From: Pacificimonas pallii
GTDB taxonomy: Bacteria > Pseudomonadota > Alphaproteobacteria > Sphingomonadales > Sphingomonadaceae
Length of the DNA: 64,000 nt
Direction: 5' to 3'
Assembly (NCBI RefSeq): GCF_019204005.1
Contig: NZ_JAGSPA010000002.1
Location: forward strand, 558,001-622,000
Shown: positions 18,098 to 28,738 of the stretch, piece by piece
Numbering within the stretch: the first letter of the stretch is position 1
Layout of the letters: each line of letters starts with the position of its first letter
The notes under the pieces: generated by a model
What the model saw: only the letters and a program-made list of their open reading frames with translations
The model's database searches: none
What the model was told of the DNA's origin: nothing
Program-made: the position numbers and the translations under genes

Positions 18098-20035
18098 ATG
18101 GACGATACGACGATTGTTCCGGTTCCGGCCACCGCAAAGGCAGATGCCAGCTGCACCGCCGAACAATATCGGACGGCCTATGCGCGCTCTCTCGATGAAA
18201 GCGAGGCGTTCTGGCTGTCACAGGCTGGGCGTATCGACTGGATGAAAAAACCGACGGTCGCCGGAAACTGGAAATTCGCGCCCAAGGTCGACATCAAATG
18301 GTTCGAGGACGGCCAGCTAAACGCGTGCTGGAACTGCGTCGACCGCCATGCCATTGCGACGCCCGACCGCATGGCGATCATTTCAGAGCCTGACGATCCC
18401 GATGCCGCGGTTCGCCGGATCGACTATCGCACGCTGAAATCCGACGTGGCCCGCTTTGCGAATGTCCTGAAAGAGATGGGCGTTTCGCGCGGCGACCGCG
18501 TCACAATCTATATGCCCATGATAGCGGAGGCGGTCTACGCAATGCTCGCATGCGCCCGCATCGGCGCCGTGCATAGCGTTGTTTTCGGAGGATTTTCGCC
18601 AGAGGCATTGCGGGGCCGCATCGAGGGCTGCGATAGCCGTTTCGTCATCACTGCCGATGCGGGCCGCCGCGGCGGCAAGTCCATTGCCCTGAAAGCCAAT
18701 GTCGACGCCGCGCTTGATGGTGGTCCATCCGCTGACGCTGTCCTTGTCGTTCGCGTCACTGGCGAGCCTGTGACCATGACGCCGGGCCGGGACCGCTGGT
18801 ATCATGAGGCGCTGGAAAGCGTCGACGATGACTGCCCCTGCGCGCCGATGAACGCGGAGGACCCGCTGTTCATTCTCTATACCTCGGGTTCGACGGGAAA
18901 GCCGAAGGGCGTCGTCCATACGACGGGCGGCTACATGGTGTGGACGGCGTCGACCTTCGCCCATGCCTTCGATTATCGCGAGGACGATCTGTTCTTCTGC
19001 ACGGCCGATGTCGGCTGGATCACCGGACATTCCTATGTCGCCTACGGGCCGCTCGCCAATGGCGCGACGCAGCTGATATTCGAGGGCGTTCCCAATCATC
19101 CAGACGAAAGCCGCTTCTGGCAGATCGTCGAGAAGCACAAAGTGTCCATCCTTTATACCGCCCCCACCGCCATTCGCGCGCTGATGCGTGAAGGCGATGC
19201 GCCGGTAACGAAACATGACCGCTCGTCACTGCGTATCCTGGGCACGGTGGGTGAGCCGATCAATCCGGAGGCCTGGCGCTGGTACCACCGCGTCGTCGGC
19301 GACGGACAGGTGCCGGTCGTCGATACATGGTGGCAGACGGAAACCGGCGGTATTATGCTGACCACCCTGCCCGGCGCCCATGACATGAAACCTGGGTGGG
19401 CGGGTCTGCCCATGTTCGGCGTAAAGCCGCTGATCGTCGATAATGACGGCAGGCCGCTCGATGGCGAGGCGGAAGGAAATCTATGTATTTCCGAAAGCTG
19501 GCCGGGACAGGCGCGTAGCGTTTATGGCGATCATGCGCGCTTTCACCAGACCTATTTCAGTACCTATGAGGGGCTCTATTTCACCGGTGACGGCGCGAAG
19601 CGCGACGCGGACGGCTATTACCGCATTACCGGGCGCGTCGACGATGTCATCAATGTCAGTGGGCATCGCATGGGCACTGCCGAAGTCGAAAGCGCGCTCG
19701 TGTTGCACGGCGACGTCGCAGAGGCCGCTGTCGTGGGATATCCTCATGATATCAAGGGGCAAGGCATATATTGCTATGTCACACCCAATGCCGGTGTGGC
19801 CATGACGTCAGAGCTGGAGGCGGAACTGCGCGCGCATGTTCGCAAGGAGATCGGACCGGTTGCGACGCCGGATCATATTCACCTGACCGCGGCCCTGCCG
19901 AAAACGCGCTCTGGCAAGATCATGCGGCGTATCCTGCGGAAAATCGCCGGCGGCGAATCCGACAGCCTTGGCGATACGTCGACACTGGCTGACCCGAATG
20001 TCGTCGACGCGCTGATCGCGGGGTGCAAGGCGTGA
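18098..20035 (+). CDS. acs: Acetyl-CoA synthetase
   Basis: Activates acetate with ATP and CoA to acetyl-CoA. The protein has 645 residues. It shows the AMP-binding motif [14 protein letters not shown], the TWWQTETGG motif, the [18 protein letters not shown] hinge region, and the C-terminal acetylatable lysine in [11 protein letters not shown], which is normally regulated by Pat/CobB-type acetylation. ATG 18098 is chosen because GAGGAG lies six bases before it; ATG 18092 abuts that site. The preceding spacer (17941-18091) is AT-rich and holds a near palindrome ATAATA...TATTAT. It is convergent with the TPR gene. Confidence 0.97.
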   Translation: MDDTTIVPVPATAKADASCTAEQYRTAYARSLDESEAFWLSQAGRIDWMKKPTVAGNWKFAPKVDIKWFEDGQLNACWNCVDRHAIATPDRMAIISEPDDPDAAVRRIDYRTLKSDVARFANVLKEMGVSRGDRVTIYMPMIAEAVYAMLACARIGAVHSVVFGGFSPEALRGRIEGCDSRFVITADAGRRGGKSIALKANVDAALDGGPSADAVLVVRVTGEPVTMTPGRDRWYHEALESVDDDCPCAPMNAEDPLFILYTSGSTGKPKGVVHTTGGYMVWTASTFAHAFDYREDDLFFCTADVGWITGHSYVAYGPLANGATQLIFEGVPNHPDESRFWQIVEKHKVSILYTAPTAIRALMREGDAPVTKHDRSSLRILGTVGEPINPEAWRWYHRVVGDGQVPVVDTWWQTETGGIMLTTLPGAHDMKPGWAGLPMFGVKPLIVDNDGRPLDGEAEGNLCISESWPGQARSVYGDHARFHQTYFSTYEGLYFTGDGAKRDADGYYRITGRVDDVINVSGHRMGTAEVESALVLHGDVAEAAVVGYPHDIKGQGIYCYVTPNAGVAMTSELEAELRAHVRKEIGPVATPDHIHLTAALPKTRSGKIMRRILRKIAGGESDSLGDTSTLADPNVVDALIAGCKA

Positions 20036-20054
20036 ACCATCGCCCTGCCGTCGC

Positions 20055-20564
20055 CTAATTCTTCACAGGCAGCGTCTCGGCCTTGGCAACGCTCTCGGCG
20101 CTTTCGATAGCAGGCGGACCGGAGGCGATGACGGCGGCAAGCCGTTCCGCCTGTGCGCATTCCCGGGCGCACAGGTCGCGAATGCGCTCCAGATTCTTTT
20201 CCGCGCGGGCCACCGCGCCGCGATCGACCAGCGCTTCGCCCTGCTCCTCAAGCGCCGTCAGGTTCGCGGGATCGATCGTCAGGCCTTCGCGGTAGAATTT
20301 GACTGCCCTGCCCGGCAGGCCGAGCATGTCATGCGCGCGGGCCATGCCGATATAGGCGCGCACATTTTTGGGATCGACCGCAAGCGCGGTCTCGAACTGG
20401 CGGATCGCACCTTCGGCATCGCGCGCGTTGAGCAGGCCCTCACCGGCCTTGGTCAGCGATATGGACTGGGGCGCAATGCGCGGCTCCGCCGTATCGCACC
20501 AGGCGACTGTCGACACACCGGCTACGGCAGCGGCGAGCGCGGCGACGAATACCGTTTTGTTCAT
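20055..20564 (-). CDS. Exported TPR-repeat protein
   Basis: A 169-residue protein with a Sec signal (TVFVAALAAAVAGVSTVAWC) and about three tetratricopeptide repeats (LLNARDAEGAIRQFETAL, AYIGMARAHDMLGLPGRAV, ALEEQGEALVDRGAVARA). It probably acts as a periplasmic scaffold for protein complexes. GGAG lies just before ATG 20564. The upstream rsmB-like gene ends at 20591, only 26 bases away, so they may share a transcript. Partner unknown. Confidence 0.8.
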   Translation of the reverse strand: MNKTVFVAALAAAVAGVSTVAWCDTAEPRIAPQSISLTKAGEGLLNARDAEGAIRQFETALAVDPKNVRAYIGMARAHDMLGLPGRAVKFYREGLTIDPANLTALEEQGEALVDRGAVARAEKNLERIRDLCARECAQAERLAAVIASGPPAIESAESVAKAETLPVKN

Positions 20565-20590
20565 GAACTTCTCCATCCTTGACCCGGAAC

Positions 20591-21703
20591 CTAACATGCC
20601 TTTTCGAAACGTGCGATGAAGAAACCGTCACTGCCGTCCGTTTTGGGCGTGAGGAGTTTACGGCTGACTTCCGAAAACCCACTCGAATCAAACCCATCGG
20701 CTTGTGCGCTGCCTTCTTCTGGAAGCAGGCTGCACACGGCGTAGATCAGCGCGCCGCCGGGTTTTACCAGCGCTGCGGCCACATGCATGAGCCGCGCCTG
20801 CAGAATCGTTAGCTGCGAAAGACGGTCTGCCGTCAGCCGCCATTTCGCCTCTGGGTTACGCCGCCACGTTCCGGTGCCGGAACAGGGGGCGTCCACCAAC
20901 ACGATATCGGCGCGGCCCCGCCATTGCGCAAGCGCCTCGATCTCCGCCCCCGGATCCAGACGTATCGGCGCAATTATCGAGGCGCCCGCACGTTCCGCTC
21001 TGGCCGGTAGCTCGCCAAGCCGCCGCCAGTCGGTGTCACTGGCGAGCAGTACGCCGTCATTCCGCATGTCCGCTGCCAGGGCGAGCGCCTTGCCGCCGCC
21101 GCCTGCGCAGAGGTCGACAACGGTCATGCCCGCGCTTGCCGCGCATATGGCGGCGATGCGCTGGCTGCCGCGGTCCTGCACCTCGACCAGCCCCGACAGA
21201 TATTCGGGGCGGCGGGATATATCGGCGGGGGCACCGGCGAGCGCGTGCGGAAACCCGTCGATCCGGCTGCCCAGATGCAGCAATTGATCCGGCTCCGCCT
21301 TCAGCGCGTTCACGCGAAGGTCGATACCGGCCCGCATCAGGAGGTCGGCGTCGGCACGCTCGCCTAGCCGCGCACGCAGCCATTGCGGCGCCAGTCCGCG
21401 GGTCGCCGGCGTCTCGCTGGGGTCAACTGGCGCGGGCGCATGGCCGTCGCCTGTGAAAAGCAGCGTATCGGATGGCTGCGCGCCCATGATCGCTGCCCGG
21501 CCATTTGCGGGGATTTCATCCAGGCCGCGAATGCAGTCATAGACGATCTCCCGAACGGCACGCCGGTCCTTTGATCCGGCATAACGTCTTGTTTTGAAAT
21601 ATCTTGCGATCAGCACATCGGCGGCCGCACCGCCCTCCCGCGCTGACGTGATGACGTCGTCCAGAATTTCGATGGCCGCGGCGACCCGTGCGCCAGGCGT
21701 CAT
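20591..21703 (-). CDS. RsmB-like rRNA m5C methyltransferase (Fmu/NOL1/Sun family)
   Basis: A 370-residue SAM-dependent RNA cytosine-5 methyltransferase. Motif I VVDLCAGGGGKALALA binds SAM, motif IV VLVDAPCSGTGTWRRNP and motif VI YAVCSLLPEEG provide the two cysteines. An N-terminal NusB-like helical segment (residues 1-70) is present but short, so it is smaller than E. coli RsmB (429). It likely methylates 16S rRNA. It lies 24 bases after guaB on the same strand. Confidence 0.88.
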   Translation of the reverse strand: MTPGARVAAAIEILDDVITSAREGGAAADVLIARYFKTRRYAGSKDRRAVREIVYDCIRGLDEIPANGRAAIMGAQPSDTLLFTGDGHAPAPVDPSETPATRGLAPQWLRARLGERADADLLMRAGIDLRVNALKAEPDQLLHLGSRIDGFPHALAGAPADISRRPEYLSGLVEVQDRGSQRIAAICAASAGMTVVDLCAGGGGKALALAADMRNDGVLLASDTDWRRLGELPARAERAGASIIAPIRLDPGAEIEALAQWRGRADIVLVDAPCSGTGTWRRNPEAKWRLTADRLSQLTILQARLMHVAAALVKPGGALIYAVCSLLPEEGSAQADGFDSSGFSEVSRKLLTPKTDGSDGFFIARFEKAC

Positions 21704-21727
21704 GCGCCGCCTTCCGTTCCGCGCGGA

Positions 21728-23269
<1,542 letters not shown>

Positions 23270-24301
23270 CTAGGGGCGCTGATAGGGCGAATGCGGCCGC
23301 CATTCGGGGGCCTGTGCCGCATCGGCGATCATCCGGCCAAATCGGTGGACAAGTCCGGCGTCCGCCTGCGCGCCCGACCAGTCTATGACGGCCCCGGCTT
23401 CGTCTCCGGCCCGGTGATAACGGTGTCGCATATATTGGGTGGCATTGATGCCGCCGTCCGCCGGATCGAACAGTCCGGAAAGCATCACCGCCGGAATGCC
23501 CGCCTCAGCGAACGGAAAATGATCCGACCGGTCGTAGAAATCCCGCGATTCGCGCGATCTGACCAGCCTGCGCCCGTCCGCGGCGGCCGCCTGTGCGGCC
23601 AGCGGGTCCAATGTCGTCAGTCCCTCGCCAAGAAGCGCGACATGATGGCGGTATCCCCGGCCCGCCAGCGTGTCCATGCCGATGACGGCGCGGATATTCG
23701 CTAGCGGCACCGGTGGATCGGCGATGAAGGCCCGCGCGCCGCGCAATCCCTGCTCCTCCGCCGCGCTTGCCAGGAAAATAAGGGAACGTTTCGCCGGGTG
23801 TCTGGCGAATAGCCGTGCAAGTTCGATCAGGACGGCGACGCCGCTCGCATTGTCGACGGCGCTGTTGCAGATGTCATCGATCGGCGCGGCGTCGAGGCAG
23901 AGCGTGCCGCCGCGCCCCTGCCCGTCATGGTGCGCGATGTAGAGGACATATTCGCCGGGAACGTCGGTGCCTGGGACCATCGCCATGACGTTCCGCGACA
24001 CGCGTTCTTTTCCGGTGGCCACCATCTGCTCCGATATGCCGCCCGGCAGCGCAACAGCCCCTGCCTGTTCGAAAGCGCCCGCAATATAGTCGGTCGCCAC
24101 CCTGTCTCCCGGCGATCCAGCCAACCGGCCTTCCAGCGCGTCGTCGGCAAGAAACGCGACATGGGCGGCAAGCACGCCGCGGTCGATGATATAGGGCGCA
24201 GGGGCGATGGTATCGCCGACGCAGCCCGCCAATATCAAAAGAAAAAGCGGCGCGCGCCAGGCCGCTCCTGTGCTCAACGGCGCGCCGCCCTGTTCGTGCA
24301 A
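23270..24301 (-). CDS. M28 family metallopeptidase lipoprotein
   Basis: A 343-residue Zn aminopeptidase-like protein. The signal peptide ends in a lipobox (LLILAGC). M28 metal ligands are visible: HHDGQG, NSAVDNASGVA, the catalytic/metal pair in AAEEQGLRGAR, VIGMDTL and DHFPFAEAGIPAVML. Members trim N-terminal residues from peptides in the envelope. The start is uncertain: TTG 24301 gives the longest form; TTG 24277 puts fewer residues ahead of the signal and may be the true start. It is followed downstream by guaB after a 66-base gap. Confidence 0.85.
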   Translation of the reverse strand: MHEQGGAPLSTGAAWRAPLFLLILAGCVGDTIAPAPYIIDRGVLAAHVAFLADDALEGRLAGSPGDRVATDYIAGAFEQAGAVALPGGISEQMVATGKERVSRNVMAMVPGTDVPGEYVLYIAHHDGQGRGGTLCLDAAPIDDICNSAVDNASGVAVLIELARLFARHPAKRSLIFLASAAEEQGLRGARAFIADPPVPLANIRAVIGMDTLAGRGYRHHVALLGEGLTTLDPLAAQAAAADGRRLVRSRESRDFYDRSDHFPFAEAGIPAVMLSGLFDPADGGINATQYMRHRYHRAGDEAGAVIDWSGAQADAGLVHRFGRMIADAAQAPEWRPHSPYQRP

Positions 24302-24331
24302 ACCAGGTTCACTTTTGAGGAATGAACCGCT

Positions 24332-25633
24332 CTACGCGGCGTCATCCGCCACTTTTTTCGCTTTTTTGGCAAAGACCTTGATGGGATCCTTCGTGCCGGC
24401 AACCACATCCTTGTCGATGCGGATTTCGTCGACGCCGTCCATGGATGGCAGGTCGAACATCGTATCGAGCAGGATACCCTCCATGATCGATCGCAGGCCG
24501 CGGGCGCCCGTCTTCCGGGCAATCGCCTTTTTCGCGACCGCCGACAGCGCATCCTTTGTGAAATTCAGCTTCACCTCTTCGATATCGAAAAGCTTCTGAT
24601 ATTGTTTCACAAGCGCGTTCTTCGGCTCGGTCAGGATGGTCACCAGGGCATCCTGGTCCAGATCCTCGAGCGTCGCGAGAATGGGGAGGCGGCCGACGAA
24701 TTCGGGGATCAGGCCGTGCTTCAGCAGATCCTCAGGCTCGATCTGGCGCAGCACCTCACCCGTACGGCGTTCGTCCGGCGCCGCAACATGCGCGCCGAAG
24801 CCTATGGATTTGCCCTGCAATCTGTCCGCGATGATCCGTTCCAGACCGGCAAACGCGCCGCCACAGATGAACAGGATATTGGTCGTGTCGACCTGCAAAA
24901 ATTCCTGCTGCGGATGTTTACGGCCGCCCTGCGGCGGGACGGAGGCGGTGGTGCCCTCCATAATCTTGAGGAGGGCCTGCTGGACACCCTCGCCCGATAC
25001 GTCGCGCGTGATCGACGGATTGTCGGCCTTGCGGCTGACCTTGTCGATCTCGTCGATATAGACGATGCCGCGCTGCGCACGTTCGACATTATAGTCGGAC
25101 GCCTGCAACAGCTTCAGGATAATATTCTCGACATCCTCGCCGACATAGCCCGCTTCGGTCAGCGTTGTGGCATCGGCCATGGTGAACGGCACATCGAATG
25201 TCTTTGCGAGCGTCTGCGCCAGCAGTGTTTTGCCGCAGCCGGTGGGACCGATCAGCAAAATATTGGATTTCGCCAGTTCGATATCGGCGCCCTTCGCGCC
25301 ATGCGCGAGCCGCTTGTAATGATTGTGCACCGCGACGGAGAGAACGCGCTTCGCAAAGTCCTGTCCGATGACATAATCATCGAGAAGGTCGCAGATTTCG
25401 CGCGGTGTGGGAACGCCGTCGGAACTCTTGTCGACAAGGTTCGATTTCGTCTCTTCGCGGATGATGTCGTTGCACAGTTCGACGCATTCATCGCAGATGA
25501 AAACCGTCGGCCCCGCAATCAGTTTGCGGACTTCATGCTGCGATTTTCCGCAGAACGAGCAGTATAGCGTATTTTTGGAATCACTGCCGGACCCGTCTCC
25601 CGAACCCGTGTTTCCACCCGTAAGCTTGGTCAT
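24332..25633 (-). CDS. clpX: ATP-dependent Clp protease ATPase subunit ClpX
   Basis: A 433-residue AAA+ unfoldase that feeds substrates to ClpP. The N-terminal zinc domain has CSFCGKS and CDECVELC. Walker A is GPTGCGKT, pore loop 1 is GYVGED, Walker B is [10 protein letters not shown], and the RKH loop is [10 protein letters not shown]. An AAGGAAATTC site precedes the ATG. ClpP is not in the window, so it lies elsewhere or upstream. In alphaproteobacteria ClpXP controls cell cycle factors such as CtrA. Confidence 0.97.
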   Translation of the reverse strand: MTKLTGGNTGSGDGSGSDSKNTLYCSFCGKSQHEVRKLIAGPTVFICDECVELCNDIIREETKSNLVDKSSDGVPTPREICDLLDDYVIGQDFAKRVLSVAVHNHYKRLAHGAKGADIELAKSNILLIGPTGCGKTLLAQTLAKTFDVPFTMADATTLTEAGYVGEDVENIILKLLQASDYNVERAQRGIVYIDEIDKVSRKADNPSITRDVSGEGVQQALLKIMEGTTASVPPQGGRKHPQQEFLQVDTTNILFICGGAFAGLERIIADRLQGKSIGFGAHVAAPDERRTGEVLRQIEPEDLLKHGLIPEFVGRLPILATLEDLDQDALVTILTEPKNALVKQYQKLFDIEEVKLNFTKDALSAVAKKAIARKTGARGLRSIMEGILLDTMFDLPSMDGVDEIRIDKDVVAGTKDPIKVFAKKAKKVADDAA

Positions 25634-25935
25634 GAATTTCCTTTCCGTAAGGTCACCAAACTGCGGCGACCTTCCCCGCCCGGCTACTGCGGCTACCCTA
25701 TAGCTGTGTCATAGCGGGGCAATGATGAACACCCCGAAAAGAACCGTCAATGTGACGTTTTTATCGCATCTATCTCAACAGGAGGTGAATGACTTCGCGC
25801 CAATGTGGGGCGCCGGGATCGCAGCGCAAGTGGGACAGCGCCGGACGAAACCGCTTGGGCCTTGGCAGGGCTTGCCCTTATAGACGTTTCATTCGGCGAG
25901 CGGGGACGGCCTATTTTACGTGTAAGGTTTCCAGC
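25634..25935. other. 302-base divergent intergenic region, clpX / SLC13
   Basis: Holds the divergent promoters of clpX and the permease. It has a 13-base inverted repeat CGTCA-ATG-TGACG at 25745-25757 followed by a short T-run, and a CGGGG/CCCCG pair at 25715-25719 and 25732-25736. An open frame starts at ATG 25789 with AGGAGGTGA right next to it, but the extension is unlike the family and the spacing is too tight, so I do not treat it as the gene start. No small gene or RNA is evident. Confidence 0.5.
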
Positions 25936-27669
25936 ATGATGGGTTTAGATCCGGCGCTGCTGAGTGCGGCCGTCCTGATGGTCGCGCTGGTCCTGTTCGT
26001 CAGTGACAGGATGCGTCATGATCTCATCGCCCTGATTGCGCTGATCCTGTGCGTTCTTGTCGGCATCGTTGCGCCGCGTCAGGCGCTGTCGGGATTTGCC
26101 GATCCCGCCGTGATCACCGTCGGTGCCGTTCTTGTGATTGGCCGCGCGATCGAACTTTCCGGTATCGCGTCGGTCTTCACCGGCCGGCTGACAAAAAGCC
26201 GGGCGCCGTTCGAAGTGCAGTTGATGATCGTCATGGTCATTGGCGCCCTCCTCAGCGCGTTCATGAACAATATCGCCGCGCTGGTCATTGCGATGCCCGT
26301 CGCGTCGAAGCTCGCCATCGATGCGAAGCGTTCACCCACGGCGGCACTGATGCCGCTGGCCTTCGCGACGATCCTTGGCGGCATGACGACGCTAATCGGG
26401 ACGCCGCCGAACCTGATCCTGTCGTCCATCCGGCGCGATCATGTTGGCGAGGGATTCGGCTTTTTCGACATGTCGGGCATCGGGGTTTCGGTCACGATCG
26501 TCGGCCTGATCTACATGGCGGTCATCGGCTTCCGTCTGCTGCCCGAGCGCCGCGCCGCGGTCCGCGGGGTGGATAATCCGTGGCGGGTTTTCGAACTGAT
26601 CGTGCCGGAAAGCTCCGCGGGAACCGCCGGGCTGCGTGAAACCCTGCGGCAGGCGGGCGCCCGACTGCTGAAGGTCTACGAACCCGGCGAACGCCGCTGG
26701 AGATCGGGTCAGGGTGCAAGCCCGGGTCGGCGCATCGTCGTCCTGTCGCGCCAGAACCCGTGGACACTGGCCGAAGAGAGTGGCTACACCGCCGTGCACC
26801 GCCGCGACGATAGTCCGGACGCCGTCACCGTCCGCACCGCCGTCGCGCATGGCAGCTTTCTGATCGGCCGTGCCTATGACGCCGTTGCCAGCCAGACCGA
26901 AGGGCGGCTTTCCATCGTTGCGGCCGGCCCGCGCGCGGCCCGTGCGCGCCAGCCGCTGCGCACCATGGAGATCAAACCGGGCGATCAACTGTTCATCCAC
27001 GGGTCCGCGACCGCCATTGCGGAATTCATTCCCAATGCCCGCCTGCTGGAGATTGGCCGCCATGATTTGCAGGATGTCGATTTCCGCCGTGCGGGCATGA
27101 TCCTTGCCATTTTCATAGCCTCGATCATCGCAACGGCGTTTTTCGACGTTCTGCCCGCCATTGCGTTCGTGGCCGCCGCTGCCGCCATACCGGCGCTCAA
27201 GCTGATGCCCGCCGAGGAGATTTACCGGAGCGTCGACTGGCCCGTCATGGTGCTGCTGGCGGCGATGATCCCCGTGGGTCAGAGTTTTGAGACGACGGGC
27301 GCGGCATCGGAAGTGTCGGCCTGGCTGAGCGTGGTCCTCGACGGCGCTCCTGTGTGGGTGTCGCTGTTCACTCTGGGCGGAATCACACTGCTGCTGTCGG
27401 CGATTCTCAACAATGTGGCGACGGCGATCATCATGGGTCCGCTCGCCTATCAGATCGCGGAAATCCAGGGATTTGATTCAGATGAAGCCCTGCTGATGGT
27501 GCTTGTCGGCGCATCGGCGGCATTCCTGACGCCCATTGGTCATCAGAACAATCTGCTGGTCATGCGGCCGGGCGGATATCTCTTCAGCGACTATGCCCGC
27601 ATGGGCGCGCCGCTGTCGCTGCTGATACTCATTGTCGCAACATTGTATCTTTCCTTCCTCCCCTTTTAG
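25936..27669 (+). CDS. SLC13/DASS-type permease with RCK_C-like insert
   Basis: A 577-residue membrane protein with about 10-12 helices split by a soluble insert (about residues 205-380). Both halves have the DASS/CitM-like signatures: AFMNNIAALVIAMPVA and GGMTTLIGTPPNLI in the first, LLSAILNNVATAIIMGP and AFLTPIGHQNNLLVM in the second. The insert contains TrkA-C-like segments that often bind nucleotides or regulate transport. It probably imports an anion such as sulfate or a dicarboxylate with Na or H. ATG 25936 is the first start that begins at the first helix. The substrate is not decided. Confidence 0.88.
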   Translation: MMGLDPALLSAAVLMVALVLFVSDRMRHDLIALIALILCVLVGIVAPRQALSGFADPAVITVGAVLVIGRAIELSGIASVFTGRLTKSRAPFEVQLMIVMVIGALLSAFMNNIAALVIAMPVASKLAIDAKRSPTAALMPLAFATILGGMTTLIGTPPNLILSSIRRDHVGEGFGFFDMSGIGVSVTIVGLIYMAVIGFRLLPERRAAVRGVDNPWRVFELIVPESSAGTAGLRETLRQAGARLLKVYEPGERRWRSGQGASPGRRIVVLSRQNPWTLAEESGYTAVHRRDDSPDAVTVRTAVAHGSFLIGRAYDAVASQTEGRLSIVAAGPRAARARQPLRTMEIKPGDQLFIHGSATAIAEFIPNARLLEIGRHDLQDVDFRRAGMILAIFIASIIATAFFDVLPAIAFVAAAAAIPALKLMPAEEIYRSVDWPVMVLLAAMIPVGQSFETTGAASEVSAWLSVVLDGAPVWVSLFTLGGITLLLSAILNNVATAIIMGPLAYQIAEIQGFDSDEALLMVLVGASAAFLTPIGHQNNLLVMRPGGYLFSDYARMGAPLSLLILIVATLYLSFLPF

Positions 27670-27688
27670 CGGGTAAGACCACTTTTGA

Positions 27689-28738
27689 GTGAAACTTGAA
27701 AGATGGTTCATGCGTGCATCTCTTGCAGGTCTTCTGCTACTCGCCGCCTGTAGCGGCGATGCGTCCGAAGACGAGAACGCGGCAATTGCCCTCCCGCCGC
27801 CAGTCATCAAGGTCGCGGAGGTCGGCAATGCCGCATTTCGTGCGACGACCGAGGTTGTGGGTACGGTCCGCCTCGCCGACGAGGCGGACCTCGCCTTTAC
27901 GACGAGCGGCCGCATAAAGTCGCTCACCGTGCGAAGCGGGGACCGCGTCAGCAAGGGACAGCTCCTCGCACAGCTCGACATGACGACTGTTTCCGCCGAC
28001 GTGTCCGCCGCACGCGCGGAACAGCGCCGGGCATCGCGTAGTCTCGAACGCAGCCGAAAGCTGTTCGCCGATGGCTGGGTCACGCAGGCCCGCCTTGATG
28101 AGGCGGTTGCCGCTGTCCAGGCGGCCGATGCGCGGGTGCAATCTTCGGGCTTTGCGGCCAGGACCGCGAAAATCCTGGCACCTGCGGATGGTGTCATTCT
28201 CGACCGCAGGGCCGAACCTGGACAGACCGTCGCGGGCGGCGCACCTGTGCTGCTGTTCGGCAGTGAGGCGCGGGGCTATGTTCTTGTCGCACCGCTGACC
28301 GACCGGCTGGCCGCCGACCGGCGGATCGGTGAGACCGCGTCGGTGAGCATTCCGGCTCTTGGCGATACGTCCATCAGGGCGGAACTGGTCGAGCTGTCCG
28401 GCCGAGCCGATGGCACGACAGGAACATTCGACGCCGAGTTCAGGCTGGGCGATCATGCGGGACTTCGTTCCGGTCAGGTCGGACGTGTCCGCCTTTCCAC
28501 GCAGGAGAGCAGCCGCGCCGTGACGATTCCGCCGGGCGCGATCTTCGCCGCCCGCGCTGGCGAGGCGCTCGTCTGGGTATATGATGCCGCGACCCAGACC
28601 GTCGTCACCCGCTCCATCGTGCCCGGCCCGCTCTCCAATGACGGCGTTCGTGTGCTGTCGGGGCTGGAGACTGGAGAATTTGTGGTCACCGCCGGCCTCG
28701 ATGACCTGCAACAGGATATGAAAGTGCGGGCGAACTAA
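27689..28738 (+). CDS. RND efflux periplasmic adaptor (membrane fusion protein)
   Basis: A 349-residue lipoprotein (signal ending at LLLLAAC, Cys at 22 from the GTG start). It has a barrel-sandwich/lipoyl domain (FTTSGRIKSLTVRSGDRVSKGQLLAQLD), a helical hairpin (AARAEQRRASRSLERSRKLF), and a beta-barrel C-terminus. It links the inner-membrane pump to an outer-membrane channel. ATG 27710 is an alternative start. It overlaps the pump gene by one base (TAATG), so the two are translated together. No outer-membrane channel gene is nearby, so a shared TolC-like protein must serve. Confidence 0.9.
   Translation: MKLERWFMRASLAGLLLLAACSGDASEDENAAIALPPPVIKVAEVGNAAFRATTEVVGTVRLADEADLAFTTSGRIKSLTVRSGDRVSKGQLLAQLDMTTVSADVSAARAEQRRASRSLERSRKLFADGWVTQARLDEAVAAVQAADARVQSSGFAARTAKILAPADGVILDRRAEPGQTVAGGAPVLLFGSEARGYVLVAPLTDRLAADRRIGETASVSIPALGDTSIRAELVELSGRADGTTGTFDAEFRLGDHAGLRSGQVGRVRLSTQESSRAVTIPPGAIFAARAGEALVWVYDAATQTVVTRSIVPGPLSNDGVRVLSGLETGEFVVTAGLDDLQQDMKVRAN

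Noticed and set aside
25789-25935. N-terminal extension of the SLC13 permease from ATG 25789 next to AGGAGGTGA
   Set aside because: Only three bases separate the site from the ATG, and the extra 49 residues are unlike the family, which starts at the first TM helix (25936).
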